This document shows positions 33,439 to 42,478 of a DNA stretch of 64,000 nt, piece by piece. The stretch covers positions 186,001 to 250,000 of the forward strand of contig JAUMYN010000001.1 in assembly GCA_030528625.1 (NCBI GenBank). The letters run 5' to 3'. Each line of letters begins with the position of its first letter. Position 1 is the first letter of the stretch. The notes beneath the pieces are model-generated. The model worked only from the letters and a program-made list of their open reading frames with translations, was not told the DNA's origin and ran no database searches. The position numbers were made by a program, and so were the translations under genes. The DNA comes from Candidatus Saccharimonadota bacterium (GTDB lineage: Bacteria; Patescibacteriota; Saccharimonadia; Saccharimonadales; Saccharimonadaceae).

Positions 33439-34324
33439 ACCAACCAAAGCCATCATTGCTGCCGCTGGGTTCGGCACGCGGTTTTTGCCGCAGACCAAGG
33501 CCATGCCGAAAGAGATGATGCCGCTGATCGACAAGCCGATCATCCAGTACGTGGTGGAGGAGCTGGTCGAGGCAGGCATCAGGGACATTATCATTGTCGG
33601 GAGCGCCAACAAGCGATCGATTGAGGATCATTTCGATGCGCCGAATGAGGATCTGCTGGCGAATCTGCGGGCGGGCGGCGAGAAAAAGCGGCCGCTGATT
33701 GAACTGGTGCAGAGCCTGTCGGAGATGGCGAACTTTGTCTATATTCGCCAGAAGGGGCCGTATGGCATTGCCACGCCGCTTGCCTGCGTGGCACACCTGA
33801 TCAGTCCAGATGAGCCGGTCATCTATACGTTTGCGGACGATTTTATTGCCGCCAGCCCTAGCCGCTTCCGCCAGATGATTGAGGCCGCTCAGCGTCTGGA
33901 CGGCGCGATCCTGCCTTGCAAGAAGATTGTCAATGACGTCGAGTTTGATCGCTATGGCGTGGTGAGCGGGGAACAGCTAGAGCCTGGCGTTATCAAGATG
34001 AGCAACATCATCGAAAAACCAGGCAAGGCCAATGCGCCGAGCGATCTGGCCAGCGTCAGTAGCTATTTGCTGCCGGGCGCGTTTTTTGGCTATCTTGAGG
34101 CGGCCAAGGAGCGCTTTGATGGGCACGGTGAGTTTACCATCCAGCCAATTATGCAGCAGATGATTGACGACGGCCATGCGTTTTACGGCGTGGAAATTAC
34201 CAATGGCACCTATTATGATACCGGCGATAAGCTGGAGTATCTCAAGACGGTGATTGATTTTGGGCTGCGCGATCCGCAGTTTGGCGAGGCTCTAGCGGAG
34301 TTTTTGCGCCAGCGCCTGCAATAA
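33431..34324 (+). CDS. galU: UTP--glucose-1-phosphate uridylyltransferase
   Basis: The 297-aa enzyme makes UDP-glucose for cell-surface polysaccharides. The nucleotidyltransferase start AAGFGTRFLPQTKAMPKEMMP is followed by the dimer/active-site lysine region IDKPIIQYVVEE, ADDFIAA with the metal Asp, and the C-terminal FTIQPIMQQMID and YYDTGDKLEYLK. The start codon is preceded by AAAGGAGGAAG inside the last codons of the second Nudix gene. The preceding Nudix enzymes could tune nucleotide-sugar pools. Confidence 0.95.
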   Translation: MNKPTKAIIAAAGFGTRFLPQTKAMPKEMMPLIDKPIIQYVVEELVEAGIRDIIIVGSANKRSIEDHFDAPNEDLLANLRAGGEKKRPLIELVQSLSEMANFVYIRQKGPYGIATPLACVAHLISPDEPVIYTFADDFIAASPSRFRQMIEAAQRLDGAILPCKKIVNDVEFDRYGVVSGEQLEPGVIKMSNIIEKPGKANAPSDLASVSSYLLPGAFFGYLEAAKERFDGHGEFTIQPIMQQMIDDGHAFYGVEITNGTYYDTGDKLEYLKTVIDFGLRDPQFGEALAEFLRQRLQ

Positions 34325-34335
34325 TATCTGAGCGT

Positions 34336-34343
34336 GGTATACT
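34336..34343 (+). promoter_or_regulatory. Leaderless-type promoter of the 80-aa membrane protein
   Basis: TGG-TATACT (hexamer 34338-34343) lies 6 nt before the ATG at 34350. No ribosome site is seen. Confidence 0.6.
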
Positions 34344-34349
34344 AGATAT

Positions 34350-34592
34350 ATGACAGGTTTAGTAATCTTCCTCTGGGTACTGTTGGCACTACTAGCAGCC
34401 GCCTCGTTAGTAATACTAGTGATGATTATTGGTCTGTCGCGGCGAATCAATCGGGCGCGGCACGCCGCCGAGCAGACCCAAGGCCATATCGCTGGCCTGA
34501 TGTCAACGGTTTCGACTATCGGTTCGGTGGCGGCACTGTTCGGCGGCCTGAAGCGAAAGGCGACTGCGCGGAGGCGAAAATCGGATGACTAA
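34350..34592 (+). CDS. Small single-pass membrane protein
   Basis: I do not recognise this 80-aa protein. An N-terminal helix (LVIFLWVLLALLAAASLVILVMIIG) is followed by a basic segment (RRINRARHAAEQ), a short Gly/Ser/Ala region and a C-terminal Lys/Arg tail (LKRKATARRRKSDD). The layout is like small YtxH-type envelope proteins, but this is only a resemblance. It overlaps the DUF5665 gene by 8 nt, and the start is fixed by the promoter 6 nt upstream. Confidence 0.72.
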   Translation: MTGLVIFLWVLLALLAAASLVILVMIIGLSRRINRARHAAEQTQGHIAGLMSTVSTIGSVAALFGGLKRKATARRRKSDD

Positions 34593-34884
34593 CCCAAAGA
34601 AGAAACCGCTGACGCAGCGAGTGATAGAGCGTGTCAAAAAAGATAACGAAAACGGCGCGCGCCAGGCGATTCTGGAGGATTTGTTCTATGACTTTCATTG
34701 CTCGCGCCGCCAAGTGTATGCCATGAACTTTATTCGCGGCCTCTTCTTTGGCTTTGGGTCGGTGCTGGGCGCAACGATTTTGATTGCGCTGTTGGTGTGG
34801 TTGCTCGGAAAATTCGGCGATATTTTTCCGCCGCTGGCTGATTTTATCAATACTCTGACCGATACCATGCAACGCCGCCGCTAA
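34585..34884 (+). CDS. DUF5665-like membrane protein
   Basis: The 99-aa protein has a basic N-terminus (~45 residues) and then MNFIRGLFFGFGSVLGATILIALLVWLLG, matching the DUF5665 pattern of small Firmicute and Patescibacteria membrane proteins. A second amphipathic stretch (FPPLADFINTLTDTMQ) ends the protein. The function is unknown. It is translated from inside the preceding 80-aa gene, suggesting that the two proteins act together. Confidence 0.75.
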   Translation: MTNPKKKPLTQRVIERVKKDNENGARQAILEDLFYDFHCSRRQVYAMNFIRGLFFGFGSVLGATILIALLVWLLGKFGDIFPPLADFINTLTDTMQRRR

Positions 34885-34887
34885 CAT

Positions 34888-34895
34888 GCTATACT
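34888..34895 (+). promoter_or_regulatory. Leaderless-type promoter of dnaE
   Basis: TGC-TATACT (hexamer 34890-34895) precedes the dnaE ATG by 7 nt. There is no ribosome site. Confidence 0.6.
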
Positions 34896-34902
34896 AGGGA
34901 TA

Positions 34903-37900
34903 ATGGATGGGGAGAATAACCGACAAACGACGTCGGCGGTGTTGAAGCCGTCTGATTATGTGCACCTGCACAATCATACGCATCACTCGCTGCTGGACGG
35001 ACTGACCAAAATTCCCGATATGGTTGCCAAGGTGAAAGAGCTGGGTATGGAGGCGTGTGCCATCACCGACCACGGCACGATGTCGGGCGTGATTGAGTTT
35101 TATAAAGCAGCGCGCGACGCTGGCATTAAACCCATCATCGGTATCGAAACCTATATGGCGGCGCGCTCGCGGCACGATCGTGATCCAGCCAAGGACAAAA
35201 TGCGCTATCACTTGACGTTGCTGGCCATGAACCATCAGGGCTATCAAAACCTGATGAAGCTCAGCACGGTGGCGAACCTCGAGGGTGTGTATTATAAGCC
35301 GCGCATCGACCATGACCTGCTAGAAGAATACAACGAAGGTATCATTTGCATGTCGGGCTGTATCGGTGGCGAACTGGGCGAGAATCTGCGCAACGATGAT
35401 TACGACAAGGCTAAGGAGATTGCTAGCTGGTATAAATCGGTGTTTGGCGACCGTTACTATATGGAGCTGCAAGATCACGGCCATCCCGAGGCGCGCAGCC
35501 ACTGGGCGGAGCAAAAAAAAGTCAATGACTACATTGAGCGGCTGAGCGAGGAGTTAGATATCCCATGCGTGGTGACCAGCGACGGCCACTATCTCAATCA
35601 CGAGGATCAGGATGCGCACGAAATTTTGCTGTGCGTTGGTACGGGGGCGTATTTGTCTGATGAAAAGCGGATGAGCCTCAAGGATTTTGAATTACACCTG
35701 ACCGAACCAGAAGATATTATTTCCCGCTGGTCAAAGACAAATCCCGGTGCCATCGCCAACACCAAGGCGATTGCCGACCGCTGCAATCTAGAGCTTGAAT
35801 TGGGTGGCATCCTGATTCCGAAGTTTCCGACGCCCAACGGCGAAAGTGAGAAAGAATATCTCGATCACCTCGTATATAGTGGGATGGCGGCGCGCTACGC
35901 CGGGATGAAGCTAGAAGACGCCAAAAAGCTGCCGAATGATGAACTGCGCGCTAAGCTGTCCGAGGAGCAATTGGAACGGCTGGATATGGAGTTTGGCGTG
36001 TTGGATAAAATGGGCTATAACGGCTATTTTCTGATTGTCCAGGATTTTATTAACTGGGGCAAAAGTCAAGGGATTATTTTTGGGCCGGGGCGCGGTTCGG
36101 CGGCTGGCTCTATCATCGCTTATGCGCTGAATATCACCGACCTGGATCCGCTGCATTATGACTTGCTGTTTGAGCGCTTCCTCAACCCTGACCGCATCTC
36201 TATGCCCGATATCGACATCGACATTCAGGATACGCGGCGCGGCGAAGTCATCGAATATTGTGCTAACAAATACGGCCATGAGCGGGTGGCTAATATTTGT
36301 ACTTTCGGTACCATGGCGGCGCGGGCCTCAGTGCGCGATGTGGCGCGGGTATTGCAGGTGCCGTACGGTGAATCTGACCGCCTGGCCAAATTGATTCCGC
36401 CGCCGGTGCAGGGCCGTCACATCCCGATCAAAAAATGCTTAGAAACTGACGCTGATCTGAAAAAAGAATACGAGACCAACCCGACGGCCAAGACAGTGTA
36501 TGACTTTGCGGCGCGTCTCGAGGGGACGATTCGCTCGCACGGCGTGCATGCCGCGGGCGTGGTGATTGCGCCAGATGATTTGGTGAAATACGTGCCGCTG
36601 GAAATGGCGCAAAAAGGCGTGGTGGCGACGCAGTATCCGATGGGGCCAGTGGAAGAGTTGGGGCTTTTGAAGATGGACTTTTTGGGCCTCTCAAACCTCT
36701 CGATTATTAACAACGCGCTGCGTATTATCCGCAAGGTGTACAAAACTGAGATTGACCTGTCGCATTTGCCGCTTGACGATGAAGAGACCTACAAACTCTT
36801 TCAGCGGGGCGATACGACTGGCGTGTTTCAGCTGGAATCTGCTGGCATGAAACGGTACCTGCGCGAGCTGAAGCCCAGCGTCTTTGAAGACATTATCGCC
36901 ATGGTGGCCTTGTATCGCCCGGGGCCGATGCAGTTTATCGACTCCTTCATTAAACGTAAACACGGCGAGGAGGAAATTACCTACCTACACCCCGGCATGG
37001 AAAACTCGCTGAAAAACACTTACGGAATTTTGGTTTACCAGGAGCAGTTTATGCAAATTTCGAAAGAGTGGTGCGGCTTTACCGGCGGCCAGGCGGACAC
37101 CCTGCGTAAGGCGGTGGGTAAGAAGAAAATTGATCTTATGAAAAAGGTTAAGCCGGAGTTTGTCGAAGGCGCAATCAAGGTCGGCGGTGCCACCAAAGAA
37201 ATCGCTGAACAGTTTTGGGATGCACTGGAAGAGTTCGCCAATTACTGCTTCAACAAGTCGCACGCCGCGTGCTACGGTTTGATTGCCTACTGGACGGCGT
37301 ATCTCAAGGCGCATTATCCAGATGCCTTTATGGCGGCCCTGATGACCAGCGACCAGGACGATACCGAGCGTCTGGCGATTGAGATGACAGAATGTAAACA
37401 CATGGATATTGCTGTGCTCAGCCCTGATGTCAATGAATCATTTGTGGAATTTGCAGTGGTGCCTGGCGAGAAAAAAATTCGTTTCGGCATGGCGGCGGTC
37501 AAAGGCGTGGGTGTTGGCGCGGTCGAGGAATTGCTGCGCGCCCGCGAAGAGGGCAAATTCACCAGCGTCGAAGATTTTGCCAAGCGGGTATCCACCAGCA
37601 AGTTTAACCGCAAAGCGTGGGAATCACTCATTAAATGCGGTGCGTTCGACAGCTTCGGCGATCGTTCGGACTTGTTGTTTAATCTCGACACCATCACTGC
37701 CTTTGCGCAAAAAACCCAAAAAGAAGCCGCCAGCGGCCAGACCGATCTATTTGGGCTACTGGGAGATGACGCCGCTAGCGCGCAAGCAACCATGCAATTA
37801 CAAATGGCGCCTACCAAACACACTGACAAAGAGCGCCTGATGTGGGAGCGCGAGCTGATGGGTCTCTACATTTCAGCGCATCCGCTCGACGCCTATGCCA

Positions 37901-38637
37901 CCTACTTGGAAGAGCAGGCGCAGCCGCTCAGCCAGCTGGTACCCGAATATGACAGCCGCGTCATGACGGTGGGTGGCATCATCACCACGGTGCGCACCAT
38001 CCTCACCAAGTCTGGCAGTAAAATGGCTTTTGTTGGGCTGGAAGATAAATTTGGCGAGGGCGAAGTTATCGTATTCCCGAGCCTATATGAGCAAGTCGGC
38101 GCCAAATTGGTGCAGGACGCGGTGATTCGGGTGACTGGCAAAAACTCAGCGCGCGACCGCGACGGTAATTTGGGTTCAGAAAGCAAACTGATCGCCGACA
38201 GTATCGAAGTGATCTCTGATGATGACATCAAAACCTACGAATCGACGGGGCGCAAAATGGACGCGCCAAAAGTCAGTAGCGCGTATAAACAGGAAAAACG
38301 CGCCGCGTATCGCGCTCAGAAAACTGGTCAGCCAGCGTCAATCAGCTCTGGTGCGGCCGCCACCACGCCGCGACATACCGCCGAGCGTTCAATGCCTGCG
38401 CCTGAAGCACCGCCATCCCGCCTGTTTGTCCAGGTCAAAAATCCATCAGACCACGACAAGTTAGTGGCGCTGAAAGCGCTGTGCGGCGAACATGGCGGCA
38501 TGACCGATGTGGTGCTGGTGCTGGGTGAAGGCGACGCCAAGTCAGCTATTCGCTTGCCGTTTCGGGTTGAGCCAGGCGAGGCGCTGCTAGACGGGCTGCG
38601 TTCGCTGCTTGGCACTGATGCGGTGAAACTACGCTAA
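34903..38637 (+). CDS. dnaE: DNA polymerase III alpha subunit
   Basis: The 1244-aa replicative polymerase starts with a PHP domain (YVHLHNHTHHSLLDG, CAITDHGTMSG), which often carries metal-dependent proofreading or pyrophosphatase activity. The palm has GRGSAAGSIIAYAL and catalytic Asp residues in MPDIDIDIQDTRRGEV and LLKMDFLGLSN; the fingers contain the helix around RPGPMQFIDSFIKRKHG. The OB domain (VGGIITTVRTILTKSGSKMAF) and a C-terminal domain follow. The length is typical of DnaE1. Initiation is probably leaderless. Confidence 0.96.
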   Translation: MDGENNRQTTSAVLKPSDYVHLHNHTHHSLLDGLTKIPDMVAKVKELGMEACAITDHGTMSGVIEFYKAARDAGIKPIIGIETYMAARSRHDRDPAKDKMRYHLTLLAMNHQGYQNLMKLSTVANLEGVYYKPRIDHDLLEEYNEGIICMSGCIGGELGENLRNDDYDKAKEIASWYKSVFGDRYYMELQDHGHPEARSHWAEQKKVNDYIERLSEELDIPCVVTSDGHYLNHEDQDAHEILLCVGTGAYLSDEKRMSLKDFELHLTEPEDIISRWSKTNPGAIANTKAIADRCNLELELGGILIPKFPTPNGESEKEYLDHLVYSGMAARYAGMKLEDAKKLPNDELRAKLSEEQLERLDMEFGVLDKMGYNGYFLIVQDFINWGKSQGIIFGPGRGSAAGSIIAYALNITDLDPLHYDLLFERFLNPDRISMPDIDIDIQDTRRGEVIEYCANKYGHERVANICTFGTMAARASVRDVARVLQVPYGESDRLAKLIPPPVQGRHIPIKKCLETDADLKKEYETNPTAKTVYDFAARLEGTIRSHGVHAAGVVIAPDDLVKYVPLEMAQKGVVATQYPMGPVEELGLLKMDFLGLSNLSIINNALRIIRKVYKTEIDLSHLPLDDEETYKLFQRGDTTGVFQLESAGMKRYLRELKPSVFEDIIAMVALYRPGPMQFIDSFIKRKHGEEEITYLHPGMENSLKNTYGILVYQEQFMQISKEWCGFTGGQADTLRKAVGKKKIDLMKKVKPEFVEGAIKVGGATKEIAEQFWDALEEFANYCFNKSHAACYGLIAYWTAYLKAHYPDAFMAALMTSDQDDTERLAIEMTECKHMDIAVLSPDVNESFVEFAVVPGEKKIRFGMAAVKGVGVGAVEELLRAREEGKFTSVEDFAKRVSTSKFNRKAWESLIKCGAFDSFGDRSDLLFNLDTITAFAQKTQKEAASGQTDLFGLLGDDAASAQATMQLQMAPTKHTDKERLMWERELMGLYISAHPLDAYATYLEEQAQPLSQLVPEYDSRVMTVGGIITTVRTILTKSGSKMAFVGLEDKFGEGEVIVFPSLYEQVGAKLVQDAVIRVTGKNSARDRDGNLGSESKLIADSIEVISDDDIKTYESTGRKMDAPKVSSAYKQEKRAAYRAQKTGQPASISSGAAATTPRHTAERSMPAPEAPPSRLFVQVKNPSDHDKLVALKALCGEHGGMTDVVLVLGEGDAKSAIRLPFRVEPGEALLDGLRSLLGTDAVKLR

Positions 38638-38673
38638 GCTTCATTAGATTTGGGTTTGAGCTGTTGCTTATGC

Positions 38674-38701
38674 TTGCAAAATTCCTCGGGGGGGGTACTA
38701 T
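38674..38701 (+). promoter_or_regulatory. Promoter of the 76-aa ORF with an 8-G spacer tract
   Basis: TTGCAA (38674-38679), a 16-nt spacer and TACTAT (38696-38701) lie 6 nt before the ATG at 38708. The spacer holds eight consecutive G residues (38688-38695), the kind of tract that changes length by slippage. Confidence 0.55.
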
Positions 38702-38707
38702 AAAGGC

Positions 38708-38938
38708 ATGACAGCGGAGATATTGCAGAGCGGCGATGATAATAATAGATTTTGGGAGATCGTTAAAGGCGATGGCTTTCCAGGAGACCGGGAATTTAGT
38801 GTAGTTATTGGCTCTCTTGCGACAGAAATGGCGGCAGGTAATACCATTTTATACCAAACACGGCGTTATATGACTAGCAAATTCAGTAGTCCAGAAAATA
38901 ACCCGTCGGATGATACGGCTTGGTCGTGTCAAGAATGA
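38708..38938 (+). CDS. Hypothetical small protein behind a poly-G promoter
   Basis: I do not recognise this 76-aa soluble, acidic protein. It begins MTAEILQSGDDNNRFWEIVK, has no membrane segment, and contains a single Cys near the end. Support for being real comes from the promoter 6 nt before the ATG and the absence of a better gene in this gap. It has no ribosome site. It could be chance, given its short length and isolation between dnaE and the convergent SpoU gene. Confidence 0.5.
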   Translation: MTAEILQSGDDNNRFWEIVKGDGFPGDREFSVVIGSLATEMAAGNTILYQTRRYMTSKFSSPENNPSDDTAWSCQE

Positions 38939-38961
38939 TTCATAGCGAGCAGTTTTCTGAA

Positions 38962-39477
38962 TTACCGTGCGTTCATCAGCTCATACAGCGCTATCCCGCC
39001 CGCCACGCTGACATTGAACGATTCTTTTTGCCCGAACATGGGGATTTCGACGACGTGGTCGCACCAGGACAGCAGATCATCCTCGATACCGTGAACTTCC
39101 TCGCCTAGCAGTAGGGCGCAGGCGGCAGGCGCCTGAAATTCAGGTAGTAGCACACTGTCCGGTGCTTGCTCCAGGGCAATCACCGGCAGTCCGTCCTGTT
39201 CGTTGTTATGACAGAGCCAGCCCCGCACGTCCTCCATATACTCAAATGACACCATGGTTTCCGCCCCCAGCGCTGTCTTGTGAATCTGTGCGGTTAACTT
39301 CTCAACAATATGTGGCAGCCGCGGGTCGCGCTGGCCGACTAACGCCAGGTCCGGATAGGGCGTATACCCGCTCAGTACAATTTTCGCGACGCCAAACCCC
39401 TCGGCCGTCCGAAACAGCGACCCGACATTGTGCGTCGAGCGGATATTATGCAGCAGCAGTGTGATATGCGGTCTCAT
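38962..39477 (-). CDS. TrmH/SpoU-family RNA 2'-O-methyltransferase
   Basis: The ~171-aa SPOUT methylase has the three family motifs: NIRSTHNVGSLFRTAEGFG, LLLGEEVHGIEDD and IPMFGQKESFNVSVAGGIALYE. It methylates a ribose in tRNA or rRNA; the site is not evident. I chose the ATG at 39475-39477, not the in-frame ATG 9 nt upstream, because that first ATG lies inside the -10 box TATAAT. With the second ATG the spacing is 7 nt, as in other leaderless genes here. Confidence 0.9.
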   Translation of the reverse strand: MRPHITLLLHNIRSTHNVGSLFRTAEGFGVAKIVLSGYTPYPDLALVGQRDPRLPHIVEKLTAQIHKTALGAETMVSFEYMEDVRGWLCHNNEQDGLPVIALEQAPDSVLLPEFQAPAACALLLGEEVHGIEDDLLSWCDHVVEIPMFGQKESFNVSVAGGIALYELMNAR

Positions 39478-39484
39478 GATCCTC

Positions 39485-39490
39485 ATTATA
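39485..39490 (-). promoter_or_regulatory. Leaderless-type promoter of the SpoU methyltransferase
   Basis: On the minus strand TATAAT spans plus 39485-39490 and overlaps an upstream in-frame ATG. The next ATG is 7 nt downstream. A weak GAGG lies between and could also act as a ribosome site if transcription starts further up. Confidence 0.5.
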
Positions 39491-39549
39491 CTACGGCCTG
39501 TAGCCCCGAATCACCCATGCCCATCCTCTCGCTTTGGCATAAGCTTTTT

Positions 39550-39557
39550 GCTATAAT
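39550..39557 (+). promoter_or_regulatory. Leaderless-type promoter of pilB
   Basis: TGC-TATAAT (hexamer 39552-39557) lies 7 nt before the pilB ATG at 39565. No ribosome site is present. Confidence 0.65.
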
Positions 39558-39564
39558 ACGGTTC

Positions 39565-41187
39565 ATGGATGAAGCGGCTATTCAGGCGCGACGGCGCGAA
39601 CAGGATGAAGAAGCAACCCGCAAACGAGCGGCCATTTTGGGGTTGCAGTATCTTGACGCTCGCGACTTTGAGCAGGAGTTGCCTCTCGCCAAGGACGTTT
39701 TGACGATAGATGAGATGTACAAGGGTCGATTGGTGCCGCTGATGGTGGATGAGGCAAAACAGTCTTATCGCTTCGGCATTACCTCGCAGACGCCGCAGTC
39801 GCTGGTGAGTGAGATGATGCAGCGCTATCACGACACTGGCAAGACGGCGCAGTTTTTCTTGATTTCCGGCTCTGGTTTTCGGGCCATGATGCTGCGCTTT
39901 GATCCGCCCAAAAAAGTGATTTACGACGACATTACCATCGCTAAAGCGGGCGACAGTGAGACGCTTCAGCAGGTCAGTCAAACGCTAGCCTCAGTGGGAA
40001 CGAATGACGTGTTGAATTATCTGCTAGATCAGGCAGATCGACTGAACGCCTCGGATATTCACATTGAGAATCAGCGTGATGCAATTCGAGTGCGCATGCG
40101 GGTGGACGGGGCACTTCATCCCGTGGCCGAGCTGGAGCGCGATCGCTATCGGGTGATTATGGCGGCGCTGGCCTCGCGGGCTAATATTTCGACAGCCTCG
40201 ACCGAGCCGCAATCTGGTCACATGCAGCATGATATTTATCGCGACGGCGCGTCGCATGTGCTGAATCTGCGCATCGAAGCGGTGCCGACCGTGTATGGCC
40301 AAGACGTGGTGCTGCGCCTCTTTACGTTTGATACGTCGACGCTGAATCTGGATATGCTGCGTATTACTGCTGCTGAGCGGGCGCAAATTGACGAAATCGT
40401 GTCGCATCCGCGCGGCATGGTGCTACTGGTGGGGCCGACCGGTTCGGGTAAATCAACCACTATGTATAGCATCCTCAATGCCCTGAATACGCCCGAGCGC
40501 AAAATTATTACCCTGGAAGATCCAGTCGAAAACACTATCCCGGGTGTGACGCAGATACCGGTGAATACGACTGAGGGCAAGAAGTTCGCTGATGGGCTGC
40601 GCAGTATTTTACGCATGGATCCTGACGTGGTGATGGTGGGAGAAATTCGCGATAACGAAACGGCGCGCACCGCGATTCAAGCATCGGTGACGGGGCACTT
40701 GGTGCTATCGAGCTTTCATGCTAATTCAACGGCTGCCGCCTTTAGCCGGATGATTGATATGATCGGCCAAAACCCAGTATTTTCTTCGGCAGTACGGCTA
40801 ATTATCGCCCAGCGGCTGGTGCGGCGGCTGCATGACGAAAGCAAGCAGGCTTACGAACCTGATGAGGCCACCAAGCGTTGGGTGCGGGACGTGCTGCGCG
40901 ACTTGCCAAAAGACGTTGAATGTCCAGATCTGGAGCAATTTCAGCTGTGGCGGCCAGTGTCAACTGAAGAGGCGCCGTTCGGATACAAAGGGCGTATTCC
41001 GGTGATGGAACAGCTGGTGGTGACCGAGGAAATCCAGAAGTTCTTGCGCGGAGACGTGACTGATATTAATGCCGAGGCGATTGAAGCGACCGCTAAGCGT
41101 CAAGGTATGGTGACACTACTCCAAGCTGGCGTTTTGGCGGCGCTGCGCGGTGAGACGACGATTGAAGAGATCAACCGCGTTATCTAA
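39565..41187 (+). CDS. pilB: Type IV pilus assembly ATPase (GspE/PilB family)
   Basis: The 540-aa hexameric motor ATPase powers pilus extension. The N-terminal domain is followed by Walker A GPTGSGKSTTMYSI (about residue 290), the Asp box TLEDPVENTI, Walker B ILRMDPDVVMVGEIRD and the His box TGHLVLSSFHANS. The four-cysteine zinc site of many PilB proteins is absent. I placed the start at ATG 39565 using the promoter; the in-frame ORF extends 135 nt further 5' across the SpoU promoter. Pilin-like and pilus genes here fit surface-attached life. Confidence 0.92.
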   Translation: MDEAAIQARRREQDEEATRKRAAILGLQYLDARDFEQELPLAKDVLTIDEMYKGRLVPLMVDEAKQSYRFGITSQTPQSLVSEMMQRYHDTGKTAQFFLISGSGFRAMMLRFDPPKKVIYDDITIAKAGDSETLQQVSQTLASVGTNDVLNYLLDQADRLNASDIHIENQRDAIRVRMRVDGALHPVAELERDRYRVIMAALASRANISTASTEPQSGHMQHDIYRDGASHVLNLRIEAVPTVYGQDVVLRLFTFDTSTLNLDMLRITAAERAQIDEIVSHPRGMVLLVGPTGSGKSTTMYSILNALNTPERKIITLEDPVENTIPGVTQIPVNTTEGKKFADGLRSILRMDPDVVMVGEIRDNETARTAIQASVTGHLVLSSFHANSTAAAFSRMIDMIGQNPVFSSAVRLIIAQRLVRRLHDESKQAYEPDEATKRWVRDVLRDLPKDVECPDLEQFQLWRPVSTEEAPFGYKGRIPVMEQLVVTEEIQKFLRGDVTDINAEAIEATAKRQGMVTLLQAGVLAALRGETTIEEINRVI

Positions 41188-42313
41188 TCACGCTGGCCAC
41201 GGCCGGTACCGCCCGCTCGTCAAACGGTGACGGAATAATTTGCTCGGCAGTTGGCGCGGCGATAAGGCTCGCCAGCGCCTCGGCGGCGGCGATTTTGTGC
41301 TGGTCGGTGATTTGCTTGACGCCGTTGTCCAGCGCGCCGCGGAAAATGCCAGGAAAGGCTAGGGCATTGTTGACTTGGTTTGGGAAATCGCTGCGCCCAG
41401 TGGCGATAACCGCCACACCCGCCTGGCGCGCTAGATCTGGCATGATTTCTGGCACTGGGTTAGCCAGCGCAAAGACCACCGGCTTCTCGGCCATTTTGGC
41501 CACCATTTCTGGCGTCAGCAGTCCTGGCTTGGACACGCCGATGAAAATATCAGCATCGGTGATAGCGTCGTCCAATGTACCGCTGACGTCCGTCCGTAGA
41601 TACGCCTTCAGGGCGGTTTTTTCAGCGTTCAAGTCATCACGCGCGTCCGAAATAATCCCGCGGCTGTCTACGGCGTAGATATTCCGCGCGCCGTACAGGT
41701 GCAGCAGTTTAGCAATGGCCGTACCAGCCGCCCCAGCGCCGATCATGACGATCTTACTTTCACTCAGATCCTTGCCGACCACGTTCATGGCATTGATCAG
41801 TCCCGCCAGGGTCACCACCGCCGTGCCGTGCTGATCATCATGAAACACCGGAATATCCAGCTCGGCTTTTAGCCGCTCCTCAATCTCGAAACATTTTGGC
41901 GCGGCGATATCCTCCAGATTGATGGCGCCAAAACTTGGCGCGATGGCCTTGACTGCCGCGATAATTTCCTCTGGTTCATGTACATCCAGCACAATCGGCA
42001 CCGCGTCCACACCGGCGAAATGTTTAAACAGCAGCGCCTTACCTTCCATCACCGGCATGGCGGCCTTTGGCCCGAGGTCGCCCAGGCCTAAAATAGCCGA
42101 GCCGTCGGAAATCACCGCTACTAGGTTGTTTGTCCAGGTGTAGCGCGGCAGAGTGCTCGGATCCTGGGCAATGGCTTGCGAAATAGCACCGACGCCTGGG
42201 CTGTAATAGGCGCTGAGCTTGTCGCGATTCAAGTCGTCAGTGTCACGCAGCGCGGTGGTGATTTTTCCTTTGAATTGTTCGTGTAATTTCAGTGCTAATT
42301 GATTATAATCCAT
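41180..42313 (-). CDS. Malic enzyme (NAD(P)-dependent, short bacterial form)
   Basis: The 377-aa enzyme oxidatively decarboxylates malate to pyruvate. It shows YYSPGVGAISQAI, the NAD(P)-domain start VISDGSAILGLGDLGPKAAMPVM, the metal region PVFHDDQHGTAVV and the Rossmann motif IGAGAAGTAIAKLL. The length is that of the short MaeB-like core without the phosphotransacetylase domain. I chose the ATG of MDYNQLALK behind GAGGGAAG; an in-frame codon at 42334 is less likely. The 3' end overlaps pilB by 8 nt. Confidence 0.93.
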   Translation of the reverse strand: MDYNQLALKLHEQFKGKITTALRDTDDLNRDKLSAYYSPGVGAISQAIAQDPSTLPRYTWTNNLVAVISDGSAILGLGDLGPKAAMPVMEGKALLFKHFAGVDAVPIVLDVHEPEEIIAAVKAIAPSFGAINLEDIAAPKCFEIEERLKAELDIPVFHDDQHGTAVVTLAGLINAMNVVGKDLSESKIVMIGAGAAGTAIAKLLHLYGARNIYAVDSRGIISDARDDLNAEKTALKAYLRTDVSGTLDDAITDADIFIGVSKPGLLTPEMVAKMAEKPVVFALANPVPEIMPDLARQAGVAVIATGRSDFPNQVNNALAFPGIFRGALDNGVKQITDQHKIAAAEALASLIAAPTAEQIIPSPFDERAVPAVASVIR

Positions 42314-42345
42314 ATGACTTCCCTCACTTTCCACCAGGCGACCCC

Positions 42346-42374
42346 TTGTCAGCCGCCCGTATCTATGCTACAAT
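42346..42374 (+). promoter_or_regulatory. Promoter of rplS
   Basis: TTGTCA (42346-42351), a 17-nt spacer ending in TGC, and TACAAT (42369-42374) make a strong promoter. Transcription would start near 42381, about 98 nt before the rplS ATG, leaving a long leader. Confidence 0.65.
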
Positions 42375-42380
42375 CTACAC

Positions 42381-42478
42381 TAATTGTATCACAAAGAGGT
42401 TAAGCGAATCGACCGGTGTGGAGCCGCAGGGATACAACTGCGTGGCCAGCCGCAAACGAGCGCATTAAAGGAACTATT
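42381..42478 (+). promoter_or_regulatory. Possible autoregulatory leader of rplS
   Basis: The ~98-nt untranslated leader contains a hairpin at 42424-42443 (CGCAG, an 8-nt loop, CTGCG) and a further GC-rich stretch before the AAAGGA site. Ribosomal-protein leaders often bind their own product, but I cannot match it to a known L19 leader. Confidence 0.3.

Noticed and set aside
32981-33796. A 271-codon minus-strand ORF opposite the second Nudix gene and galU
   Set aside because: It crosses two real genes on the other strand, with no start signal.
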